NCBI GenBank assembly: GCA_964545245.1
Contig: CAZJFC010000031.1
Location: forward strand, 1-23,090
Length of the DNA: 23,090 bases
Direction of reading: 5' to 3'
DNA from: CAZJFC01 sp964545245
GTDB lineage: Bacteria > Pseudomonadota > Alphaproteobacteria > Rickettsiales > 21-14-0-20-44-7
Shown in pieces: positions 1 to 5,894 of this stretch. Under the pieces are notes generated by a model. It did not search any database. It was not told where the DNA came from and was given only the letters and a program-made list of their open reading frames with translations. Every line of letters begins with the position of its first letter. The stretch's first letter is position 1. Position numbers and translations under genes: made by a program.

Positions 1-129
1 CTCCCCCATCCCCTCCTGATAGGAGGGGTGAAAGAGATATTTCCCTCCTGATAGGGGCGGACGCTGCTCCCTCTCCTATGAGGAGAGGGTCGGGGTGAGG
101 TGCAGGGGATGGAATTCCGAAGTTCCATT
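1..129. repeat. Composite GC-rich repeat, copy A (left of the toxin-antitoxin pair)
   Basis: Built of blocks that recur at 1009-1150. Positions 1-28 are identical to 1009-1036 and contain the hairpin CCCCTCCT-GAT-AGGAGGGG. Positions 67-114 are identical over 48 bp to 1047-1094 and contain CCCTCTCCT-ATG-AGGAGAGGG. Positions 111-129 match 1132-1150. A second CCTCCTGATAGG-like hairpin lies at about 43-56. No gene is seen in 1-176. Related copies lie in reverse orientation at 12304-12383, and a short one lies inside holC. Confidence 0.85.
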
Positions 130-166
130 ACAGCCACAAGTCACAAACCACCATTGTGGGGCATGC

Positions 167-181
167 ACGCTATACGCTATA
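167..181. repeat. Decayed AGCGTAT heptamer repeat at the end of vapC
   Basis: ACGCTATACGCTATA is two units of the heptamer that forms the ends of the four-helix-bundle element at 13459-13914. The vapC stop codon (177-179, TAG on the minus strand) is supplied by this repeat, so it probably truncated or replaced the original end of the gene. Confidence 0.55.
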
Positions 182-593
182 AAGCCAGGGACAAACTGCA
201 GGAAGAAGCGGCAGTGGCAAGCCGCGCGTCCAGGGTGGCCAGAGGCAGGCGTTTTCTTTCCGCAAGCTCCAGATAAGCCGCGTCATATATGCTGAGCCCG
301 TGCTTTTCCGCTATCCCGGCCACGCGGGAAACCGCCAGGCGTGGTGAATCATTATCATAACGCATGGGAACCATGTCAAAATCCCGCAAGGCAGAGACAT
401 AGGCTTCCCTGCTTATGCGCTTCCTTCTCGCAAAAGCTGCCAGAAGCCCGTTTACCACCTCATAACGCAGCAGGACCGGGGCTTCCGCTACTGCGCCATT
501 TCCAAACGAATCAAGCAGCTTATCCGCCGCCGGTGATTCCTCATCTTCCAGAAGCCATGACAAAACCACCGAGGAATCCGCGATAAAACCCAT
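177..593 (-). CDS. vapC: PIN-domain ribonuclease toxin, VapC family
   Basis: 138 residues, the usual PIN-toxin size. PIN domains are Mg-dependent ribonucleases with four conserved acidic residues. Here these are D6 in the N-terminal strand (FIADSSVVLSWL), E45 (RYEVVNGL), D104 (SIYDAAYLELA) and D122 (LATLDARL), so the active site looks intact. VapC toxins typically cleave tRNA or rRNA when the antitoxin is degraded; the target here cannot be read. The start codon overlaps the stop of the upstream antitoxin gene (TAATG on the minus strand), so the pair is translationally coupled. The C-terminal end lies in a heptamer repeat, and the last residues may not be native. The whole pair sits between direct repeats. 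Confidence 0.9.
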   Translation of the reverse strand: MGFIADSSVVLSWLLEDEESPAADKLLDSFGNGAVAEAPVLLRYEVVNGLLAAFARRKRISREAYVSALRDFDMVPMRYDNDSPRLAVSRVAGIAEKHGLSIYDAAYLELAERKRLPLATLDARLATAASSCSLSLAL

Positions 594-850
594 TATTTCC
601 GGCCTTCCTCAACCAGTTCCTTAAGGCTGATGCGGGGCATCCCCGCGGGGTTCAGCTTCCTTCCCGCACGGCGTTCCTTCAGCCCGGCAACCAGCCTTGC
701 AAGCTCTCCGGGACGTTGCCGCCCTTCGGGTATCATGCGGGCAACCGGCATATCATGCCGGGTGATCACCACCTCCTCGCCACGCTCAATACGCGCCAGC
801 AATTCACCAAACCTTGTTTTTGCCTCATGCGCTGAAATTATTCCTTCCAT
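593..850 (-). CDS. Phd/YefM-type antitoxin partner of VapC
   Basis: The 85-residue product begins MEGIISAHEAKTRFGELLAR and continues with GEEVVITRHDMPVARMIP. This is the Phd/YefM fold, which binds operator DNA with its N-terminal domain and neutralises the toxin with its C-terminal tail (about 45-85, basic then IS-LKELVEEGRK). The start at 850 is preferred because AGGGA lies 6 nt upstream. An ATG at 856 sits directly against that site, and the longest frame would begin at a TTG at 910 with no ribosome site. It precedes vapC with a 1-base overlap. Such antitoxins usually repress their own operon, but no operator was identified here. Confidence 0.85.
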   Translation of the reverse strand: MEGIISAHEAKTRFGELLARIERGEEVVITRHDMPVARMIPEGRQRPGELARLVAGLKERRAGRKLNPAGMPRISLKELVEEGRK

Positions 851-970
851 AACCATTCCCTGAGTTGACCAGTTATCAACCAGTTTATGCTTAACCACTT
901 CAAATGTCAAGATTTTTCTTAAAGCCGACGCGGCTGTCTTGATGGAACCTCAGAATTTCAGAGAATTGTC

Positions 971-990
971 ATTCCCGCGCAGGCGGGAAT
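971..990. repeat. ATTCCCGC-GCAG-GCGGGAAT hairpin repeat
   Basis: Perfect 8-bp stem with a 4-base loop, preceded by GTC. The sequence GTCATTCCCGCgcagGCGGGAATC resembles a dispersed palindromic repeat seen in many proteobacterial genomes. It lies between the antitoxin gene and repeat copy B. No T-run follows, so a terminator role is unlikely. Confidence 0.6.
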
Positions 991-1008
991 CTTAAGTTCA
1001 GAATCCAC

Positions 1009-1150
1009 CTCCCCCATCCCCTCCTGATAGGAGGGGAGAATTGTAACTCCCTCTCCTATGAGGAGAGGGTCGGGGTGAGGTGCAGGGGATGGAACTTCGG
1101 AAATTCAGAATATCTGATATTCCGAAATTCTGGAATTCCGAAGTTCCATT
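1009..1150. repeat. Composite GC-rich repeat, copy B, with a long palindrome
   Basis: Direct copy of the blocks at 1-129. It additionally holds an imperfect palindrome at 1091-1147: the outer arms GGAACTTCGGAA (1091-1102) and TTCCGAAGTTCC (1136-1147) are exact inverses, and the centre GAATATC-T-GATATTC (1108-1122) is a second perfect hairpin. Copy A keeps only the right arm, as if the left and centre had been deleted. The anmK stop codon lies just beyond it (1155-1157). Confidence 0.85.
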
Positions 1151-1154
1151 GCAG

Positions 1155-2255
1155 TCACAAACCACTAATATTCACCCTCGCCACATCCACCGTTGGCGGT
1201 TCCTTGCAGCCGGTGGTGGTCGGGAAGCTTATCGGCAGCCCATTCAGCACCCGTACCGCGAGATAGGCAAAAGCCTGCGCCTCGAAAGCGTCGCCGTTAT
1301 GGCCGATCTCCTCAATCGGCGCGGCGCGGGTTCCCAGCGTTTCCATGATGCGCCTGTTCAGCCTTCCGCCGCCCGTAATGTAAAATTTTTCCACCGGGAA
1401 GTTGAAATAATTATTGCTCATCATGATGCTCATCGCGGTGAAGGCGGTAAGCGTGGCAACCGCGTCCTCCGGCGACAGATCATGCACATGGTCGAGGGTG
1501 AAATGGTTGCGGTCGAGCGATTTTGGCGGCTGCACCATGAAATAAGCGTCAAACAGATATTCCGCCAGCACTTCCTCATCCACCTGCCCGCGCGCCGCCA
1601 CCCCGCCGTTTTCATCGAATTCCCTGCCGAAATGGCGCTTCATGATGTCGTTTATCATCGCGTTGCCGGGGCCGGTATCGAAGGCCAGCAGCCCGCGCGT
1701 GGGCGAAACCCAGGTGATGTTGGCAACGCCGCCGATATTCACGATCGCCACCGGTTTGGGCAAATCCTCGGTTATCGCGGCGTGGAACACCGGCACCAGC
1801 GGCGCGCCCTGCCCGCCTGCCCTGATATCCGCATTCCTGAAATCGCTCACCACTTTCATCCCGGTGAGTTCGGCGAGCAGCTTGCCGTCGCCCATCTGCC
1901 ATGAAAAACCGAGGTTCGGCTTGTGGATTATCGTCTGCCCGTGGAAACCTATCACATCCGCCGTTCTTCCCAGTTTTTTCACCGCCTCCGCATGGGCAAC
2001 GGTGAGGTCGCGCTCCAGTTCTTTATCAGCCACATTATCAAGGTAATCCGCCAGTTGCAGCCCGCGGTGGCCAAGCCCTTTGGCGCGGTTTATCTCCGCC
2101 CTTATACGCTCGCGCAGCGAATCATCATAAGGAATGGAAACAAACTCCCCGTAACCGGTGATCTTTTCACCGTCGGTTGTGATAATCGCAGCATCAACCC
2201 CGTCCAAAGATGTGCCGCTCATCAACCCGATTGCCGTTAGTGATTGATTAATCAT
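1155..2255 (-). CDS. anmK: Anhydro-N-acetylmuramic acid kinase
   Basis: 366 residues, full length for the family. AnmK hydrolyses the 1,6-anhydro ring of anhydro-MurNAc and phosphorylates the product, feeding recycled cell-wall sugar to MurNAc-6-P in the cytoplasm. Family motifs are all present: GLMSGTSLDGVDAA at 10-23 (nucleotide-binding loop), GFHGQTIIHKP at about 103-113, FDTGPGNAMIND around D193 (catalytic aspartate), the GGGRLN loop, and the C-terminal EAQAFAYLAVRVLNGLPISFP. The start at 2255 gives the normal N-terminus; the ribosome site is weak (GAGAA). It is divergent from the secreted protein gene at 2398. Its last codons abut a repeat shared with the region left of vapC. Confidence 0.95.
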   Translation of the reverse strand: MINQSLTAIGLMSGTSLDGVDAAIITTDGEKITGYGEFVSIPYDDSLRERIRAEINRAKGLGHRGLQLADYLDNVADKELERDLTVAHAEAVKKLGRTADVIGFHGQTIIHKPNLGFSWQMGDGKLLAELTGMKVVSDFRNADIRAGGQGAPLVPVFHAAITEDLPKPVAIVNIGGVANITWVSPTRGLLAFDTGPGNAMINDIMKRHFGREFDENGGVAARGQVDEEVLAEYLFDAYFMVQPPKSLDRNHFTLDHVHDLSPEDAVATLTAFTAMSIMMSNNYFNFPVEKFYITGGGRLNRRIMETLGTRAAPIEEIGHNGDAFEAQAFAYLAVRVLNGLPISFPTTTGCKEPPTVDVARVNISGL

Positions 2256-2327
2256 TTCTCGATACTAGATTAAATCAGGGATTTATATACTTTACCGGTA
2301 AATTATGCGAACGTTATTTTACATGAT

Positions 2328-2402
2328 GTCATTGCGAGGAGGCAACGCCGACGAAGCAATCCAGCCTGGATTGCCGCGCTCCCGCTGGTCGCTCGCAATG
2401 AC
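2328..2402. repeat. Palindromic GTCATTGCGAG...CTCGCAATGAC repeat
   Basis: Inverted arms GTCATTGCGAG (2328-2338) and CTCGCAATGAC (2392-2402), with an inner pair GCAATCCAG/CTGGATTGC around the centre. Sequences of this kind are dispersed in many bacterial genomes. Read in the frame of the next gene it gives the spurious peptide SLRGGNADEAIQ, a common artefact in annotated protein N-termini. The repeat ends inside the first codons of the gene starting at 2398. Confidence 0.8.
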
Positions 2403-2838
2403 GTCTGTAAAGGGTTTCCGGCTTATCATAATTTTATCCGCACTGTTCCTCTCCGCCACCCCTGCCGCGGCATACGAGTTGACAATCGAGGAAATCTTCA
2501 ACTGCGCCGCCGGAAAGATCCCCAATGACGAGGAATGCGCCCTGCCCCTTGAGGAACGGCCTTACAGTGTTGGCCAATACATCTTCTGCCAGAACGAATG
2601 CCAGTACAACATCATCAGTTCCATCCGTGAGGCGAAGTTCAAAACCGTTAACGAGCGCGGCTTCTATGAGAGCAAGCCGATAACCATCTGCATCATGCCC
2701 GGCGAAGAAGATGACCAGTCAGTCGCCTATAAATTCTCCGAATGGTATGAAAACAATGAAAAAGACCACAAGCTTTCATTCAAGCAGGAAGCCGGGCGGA
2801 TCGCTGAGGAACTTTATCCCTGCCTGATACAAAACTAA
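2398..2838 (+). CDS. Secreted six-cysteine protein of unknown function
   Basis: 146 residues with a clear Sec signal peptide: basic start MTSVKGFR, hydrophobic stretch LIIILSALFLSA, and a likely cleavage site after PAAA (residue 25). The mature part has six cysteines (C36, C47, C64, C68, C98, C142), an even number consistent with three disulfides in the periplasm; C64 and C68 form a CxxxC pair. The family is not recognised. The start at 2398 is chosen because everything upstream in frame is a dispersed palindromic repeat; an upstream start at 2305 or 2320 would put 25-31 repeat-encoded residues before the signal peptide. No good ribosome site is visible. The next gene, pepA, follows 44 bp later. 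Confidence 0.7.
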   Translation: MTSVKGFRLIIILSALFLSATPAAAYELTIEEIFNCAAGKIPNDEECALPLEERPYSVGQYIFCQNECQYNIISSIREAKFKTVNERGFYESKPITICIMPGEEDDQSVAYKFSEWYENNEKDHKLSFKQEAGRIAEELYPCLIQN

Positions 2839-2882
2839 TCAAATAACCAAAATAAAAATAACAACTAACTTTGGAAAATATC

Positions 2883-4373
2883 ATGGATATCAAATTCGAC
2901 AAAATCTCATTCACCAAGGACACCGTCCTCGCCGTACCTGTGCTTAAAGGGAATAAACTCGGCAAAGCCGCGGAAAAGCTGGATAAGGACTCCAAGGGAG
3001 CCCTCCGCAGCGCAATCAAGAACTCCGGTTTCCAGGGCAAAAAAGATGAGATGATACGCATCCTCGCCCCTACCCTGCCCGTGGCGCAGGTGATCCTATT
3101 CACCTTCCCCGCCGACGGCAAAAGCCCTGAAAAAGCGCTGAAAGCAACGGGCGGCAACCTTTATTCATACATCAACCGCCACAAGATAAAATCCGCCACC
3201 TTGCTGGTGGAAGAAGGCTCAGGCAAAAAACAGACCGCCGATGAAGCCGCAGCGCTGATCGCCCTTGGCGCGAAGCTGAAATCATATTGCTTTGATAAAT
3301 ATTTCACCACAAAGAAACCGGAAGAAAAACCGCAATTACAAAAGCTTAGCCTGCTTTCCGGCAACCCGGCGAAAGCAAAAGCATATTATGCGAAAGAATG
3401 TGCTCCGGTGGTGGAATCGGTTTTCCTGACGCGTGATTTAGTAAGCGAGCCGCCTAACGTGCTTTACCCGGAATCTTACGCCGGGCGCGTGAAAGAGCTT
3501 AAGAAAATCGGCCTTGAAATTGAGGTTCTTGATGTGAAAGCGATGGCCAAGCTCGGCATGGGCGCGCTTTTGGGCGTTGGCCAAGGCTCACGGCGTGATT
3601 CCCGGCTGGTGGTGATGAAATGGAACGGCGGCAAAAAAGGCGCGAAACCGCTGGCTTTCGTGGGCAAAGGGGTGACTTTCGACACCGGCGGAATTTCGAT
3701 AAAACCCGCGAACGGCATGGATGAAATGAAATACGACATGGCCGGTTCCGGCGCAGTTGTCGGGCTTCTCAGCCTGCTCGCCCGCCGCAAGGCGAAGGTT
3801 AATGTTGTCGGTGTTATCGGGCTGGTGGAAAACATGCCCGACGGCAACGCGCAGCGCCCCGGCGACGTAGTGACATCGATGAGCGGCCAGACGATTGAGG
3901 TGCTCAATACCGACGCTGAAGGCCGTTTGGTTCTGGCGGATGCGCTGTGGTACACGCAAAGCAAATACAAGCCACAATTCATAATCAACCTCGCCACCCT
4001 CACAGGAGCGATTTTAGTGGCCTTAGGGTCAAGCAAAGCGGGTTTGTTTAGTAATAATGACCAACTCGCCGAAAACCTCTTTAAAACCGGCGAAAAGACC
4101 GGCGAGGAGCTATGGCGGCTTCCGCTTGGCGATTATTACGACAAACAAATTAACTCCGACATCGCGGATATGCAGAATATCGGCGCCGACCGCGAGGCCG
4201 GTTCGATTACCGCCGCCGTGTTCCTGCAACGCTTCGTGAACAACGTGCCGTGGGCGCATCTCGACATCGCAGGCACCGCATGGACGAAAAAAGGCGCGGC
4301 CACCATCCCCAAAGGCGCAACCGCCTACGGCGTGCAGCTCCTTGACCAGTTAGTGCGGGATTTTTATGAATAG
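2883..4373 (+). CDS. pepA: Leucyl aminopeptidase, M17 family
   Basis: 496 residues, normal for this hexameric two-metal cytosolic aminopeptidase that trims N-terminal residues from peptides. The catalytic domain is intact: GKGVTFDTGGISIKP at 261-275 with the metal-ligand lysine K262 and D267, MKYDMAGSGAV, the M17 signature NTDAEGRL at 342-349, and LATLTGA. The N-terminal macro-like domain (about 1-160) is divergent, as usual. The ATG at 2883 is preferred over a TTG at 2871; GGA about 7 nt upstream is a plausible weak ribosome site. pepA followed by holC is a common alphaproteobacterial order. The two are separated here by a hairpin repeat. Confidence 0.95.
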   Translation: MDIKFDKISFTKDTVLAVPVLKGNKLGKAAEKLDKDSKGALRSAIKNSGFQGKKDEMIRILAPTLPVAQVILFTFPADGKSPEKALKATGGNLYSYINRHKIKSATLLVEEGSGKKQTADEAAALIALGAKLKSYCFDKYFTTKKPEEKPQLQKLSLLSGNPAKAKAYYAKECAPVVESVFLTRDLVSEPPNVLYPESYAGRVKELKKIGLEIEVLDVKAMAKLGMGALLGVGQGSRRDSRLVVMKWNGGKKGAKPLAFVGKGVTFDTGGISIKPANGMDEMKYDMAGSGAVVGLLSLLARRKAKVNVVGVIGLVENMPDGNAQRPGDVVTSMSGQTIEVLNTDAEGRLVLADALWYTQSKYKPQFIINLATLTGAILVALGSSKAGLFSNNDQLAENLFKTGEKTGEELWRLPLGDYYDKQINSDIADMQNIGADREAGSITAAVFLQRFVNNVPWAHLDIAGTAWTKKGAATIPKGATAYGVQLLDQLVRDFYE

Positions 4374-4381
4374 GGTTGCGT

Positions 4382-4450
4382 AGTTGCTGGTTGCATGGTT
4401 ACGTGGTTATTTGTATACCATGTAACTACGTAACCATATAACCAGCAACC
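4382..4450. repeat. Long hairpin repeat with 8-bp periodic arms
   Basis: Two 32-base arms (4382-4413 and 4419-4450) are inverses with about 28 of 32 positions matching, separated by the 5-base loop TATAC. Each arm is made of near-8-bp units such as GGTTGCAT, GGTTACGT, GGTTATTT. The same GTTACATGG/CCATGTAAC words occur in the repeats at 15627-15720 and 17944-18098. The hairpin ends 6 bases before the holC start and leaves no visible ribosome site there. Confidence 0.8.
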
Positions 4451-4456
4451 AAACCT

Positions 4457-4921
4457 ATGGAAATCGCCTTCTACCACCTCACCTCATCACCGCTGGAACG
4501 CGCCCTGCCCCTGCTGCTTGAAAAAGGCTATGAGGCCGGGATGCGCTCGCTGGTGGTGGCCGATAAGGACAAGGTCAAATTCATCGATGATACGCTGTGG
4601 ACATCCTACCAGCGCAAATTCCTCCCGCACGGGACGACCAGGCCGGAAGTACAGCCGATTTTCATCACCGGTGAAATCGCGAATGACAATAACCGCGAGG
4701 TGCTGGTCATCACGAATGGCCTTCTACTTCCCTCCCCCCTATCAGGGGGGAGTGAGGGGGGTGCATCTCCCGGCTTTAAAAAACTACTCGATATTTTCAA
4801 CGGAAACCTCGAAAATGAGCTTGGAGAGGCGCGGAAAAGGTGGAAATCTTACAAAGACGCCGGGTACGAGCCAAAGTACTGGTTTCAGGATGAATCCGGA
4901 AAATGGGAACAGAAGTCATAA
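4457..4921 (+). CDS. holC: DNA polymerase III chi subunit
   Basis: 154 residues. Chi links the clamp-loader complex to single-strand DNA binding protein at the replication fork. The fold signature is clear: MEIAFYHLTSSPLERALPLL at the start, LVVADKDKVKFIDDTLWT (33-50), FLPHG (55-59), PIFIT (67-71), then FKKLLDIFNG and RKRWKSYKDAGYEPKYWFQD near the end. Residues 89-104 (LLLPSPLSGGSEGGAS) are encoded by a palindromic repeat, and this loop is roughly nine residues longer than usual between the VLVITNG strand and the FKKLLDIF helix. No ribosome site is visible because a hairpin repeat ends 6 bases upstream. Confidence 0.9.
   Translation: MEIAFYHLTSSPLERALPLLLEKGYEAGMRSLVVADKDKVKFIDDTLWTSYQRKFLPHGTTRPEVQPIFITGEIANDNNREVLVITNGLLLPSPLSGGSEGGASPGFKKLLDIFNGNLENELGEARKRWKSYKDAGYEPKYWFQDESGKWEQKS
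4721..4768 (+). repeat. In-frame palindromic repeat inside holC
   Basis: 48 bases (16 codons) centred on a perfect 9-bp stem CTCCCCCCT-ATC-AGGGGGGAG (4732-4752) followed by TGAGGGGGGTGCATC. It is the reverse-orientation relative of the CCCCTCCT-GAT-AGGAGGGG unit at 1-28 and 1009-1036, and matches the orientation of the unit at 12351-12383. The reading frame is kept. Confidence 0.75.
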
Positions 4922-4965
4922 AACTTTAAAATAACTATTGTATACTACGCACAGGAGAAAAACTT

Positions 4966-5301
4966 ATGTGTGTAATGTACCTGCCGCTGCTTATTCCAAT
5001 TATTGTAATCTCATGGATATTTTATTTTGCTCATAGCAGAGCCGTACTCGACAAATGGGCAAATAATAACGATTATATGTTGCTTTATGCAAAGCGCTCC
5101 ATGTCAATTTCCCCCGGCCCATTCAAATGGCGCTGGCGTGGGCAGGAAGCTTACCAGATCAGCGTAAAGTCCGTTTATGGCGGCCAGGAACGCAGCGGTT
5201 GGATCATGGTAACCAATTTCTGGCCGTTCCCGCCAAAGTTCGATGTCCGCTGGGATATGGATTATGATAATTTTGAAACTGCCCTTCAGGCTAACGTTTA
5301 A
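4966..5301 (+). CDS. Small single-pass membrane protein, function unknown
   Basis: 111 residues. One hydrophobic segment at about 5-24 (YLPLLIPIIVISWIFYFA) is followed by a soluble part rich in aromatic and basic residues (KWRWRGQEAYQISVKSVYGG), with the pattern of short beta strands. No family is recognised. The start is well supported: AGGAG at 4953-4957 lies 8 nt before the ATG. TATACT at 4941-4946 could be a -10 element, but no convincing -35 is seen. The gene follows holC by 44 bp on the same strand and could be co-transcribed or have its own promoter. Confidence 0.75.
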   Translation: MCVMYLPLLIPIIVISWIFYFAHSRAVLDKWANNNDYMLLYAKRSMSISPGPFKWRWRGQEAYQISVKSVYGGQERSGWIMVTNFWPFPPKFDVRWDMDYDNFETALQANV

Positions 5302-5323
5302 AAGATGATTTCAGGGAATAGGT

Positions 5324-5709
5324 TCAGGATATGCTTTTTCCCTTCGGTTCCTGTGGCTGCGACGAAAAGACCTGCGCTTTCAGATTCATAAGCTCTTCAC
5401 GCCCCACATCTTGATGACGAAATTTAAGAGGGCCGCCTTTGGCAGCTTCAATTGCCTTATCCATCTCTTGTGGTGAAATACGTTCATTTGAATTACCAAA
5501 ATTTCTATCAACCTCAGACAAGGTGATTGCATTAAGCTTTGCTTCAACCATATTTCCTGCGCTTTTTATGGCAGCTTTGTCTATAATTGGGTACCCTTCA
5601 AGGGCATTTTTATAGGAACTCCTTCCCCTTCTATTTTACTGCCAGCACTTGAAAGCGCTGCCTTTGCCTGTTTAATCGCTTCTGCCATATTACCCGGATT
5701 GTCTTCCAT
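5324..5709 (-). pseudogene. Unrecognised small protein gene split by a one-base frameshift
   Basis: A 42-residue frame starts at 5709 (ATG, with AGGG about 7 nt upstream) and runs MEDNPGNMAEAIKQAKAALS... to a TAG at 5581. A second frame carries on with ALEGYPIIDKAAIKSAGN and MVEAKLNAITLSEVDRN..., ending at 5324. The two join smoothly if one base is added in the run of five A (minus strand) at 5607-5611, giving PIK-NALEGYPIID and about 128 residues in total. The product would be soluble, charged and helical with a Q/P/K-rich tail, not unlike the protein at 7826-8320. It may be a true mutation, a sequencing error, or slippage in expression. Family unknown. Confidence 0.6.
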
Positions 5710-5783
5710 AACATTACCCTAGATTAATTCTCCTCATCCTAACATTCAATTATTAAAAATGCATTACACGCACTAATTTTTAG

Positions 5784-5799
5784 TGTTTCACGTGAAACA
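5784..5799. other. parS: parS centromere site 1
   Basis: Exact 16-bp palindrome TGTTTCACGTGAAACA, the ParB-binding site of bacterial chromosomes. It is intergenic, just upstream of mnmG and about 4.3 kb from parB. ParB would load here as a CTP-dependent clamp and spread. Confidence 0.95.
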
Positions 5800-5834
5800 A
5801 ATCTGATTCATCAGACTTGAATTTATACGCGCTT

Positions 5835-5840
5835 TATAAT
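5835..5840 (+). promoter_or_regulatory. Possible -10 element for mnmG
   Basis: A perfect TATAAT lies 54 bases before the mnmG ATG. A good -35 at 16-18 bp spacing is not seen (CAGACT or AGACTT), so this is tentative. parS site 1 ends 35 bp upstream, so ParB spreading could influence it. Confidence 0.35.
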
Positions 5841-5894
5841 ATCCCCCTCTAATCATAACTTGATTTTGCGGGGAATTTGCTGTATCACCCGCCC

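Noticed and set aside
1080..1904. 274-residue plus-strand frame opposite anmK
   Set aside because: Antisense shadow of a clearly conserved gene; His/Arg-rich composition, no motif.
2305..2397. Upstream start for the secreted protein
   Set aside because: The residues are encoded by a dispersed palindrome and would precede a normal signal peptide.
5710..5894. Replication origin upstream of mnmG
   Set aside because: The region is AT-rich and holds parS, but I saw no DnaA boxes (TTATCCACA or close variants).
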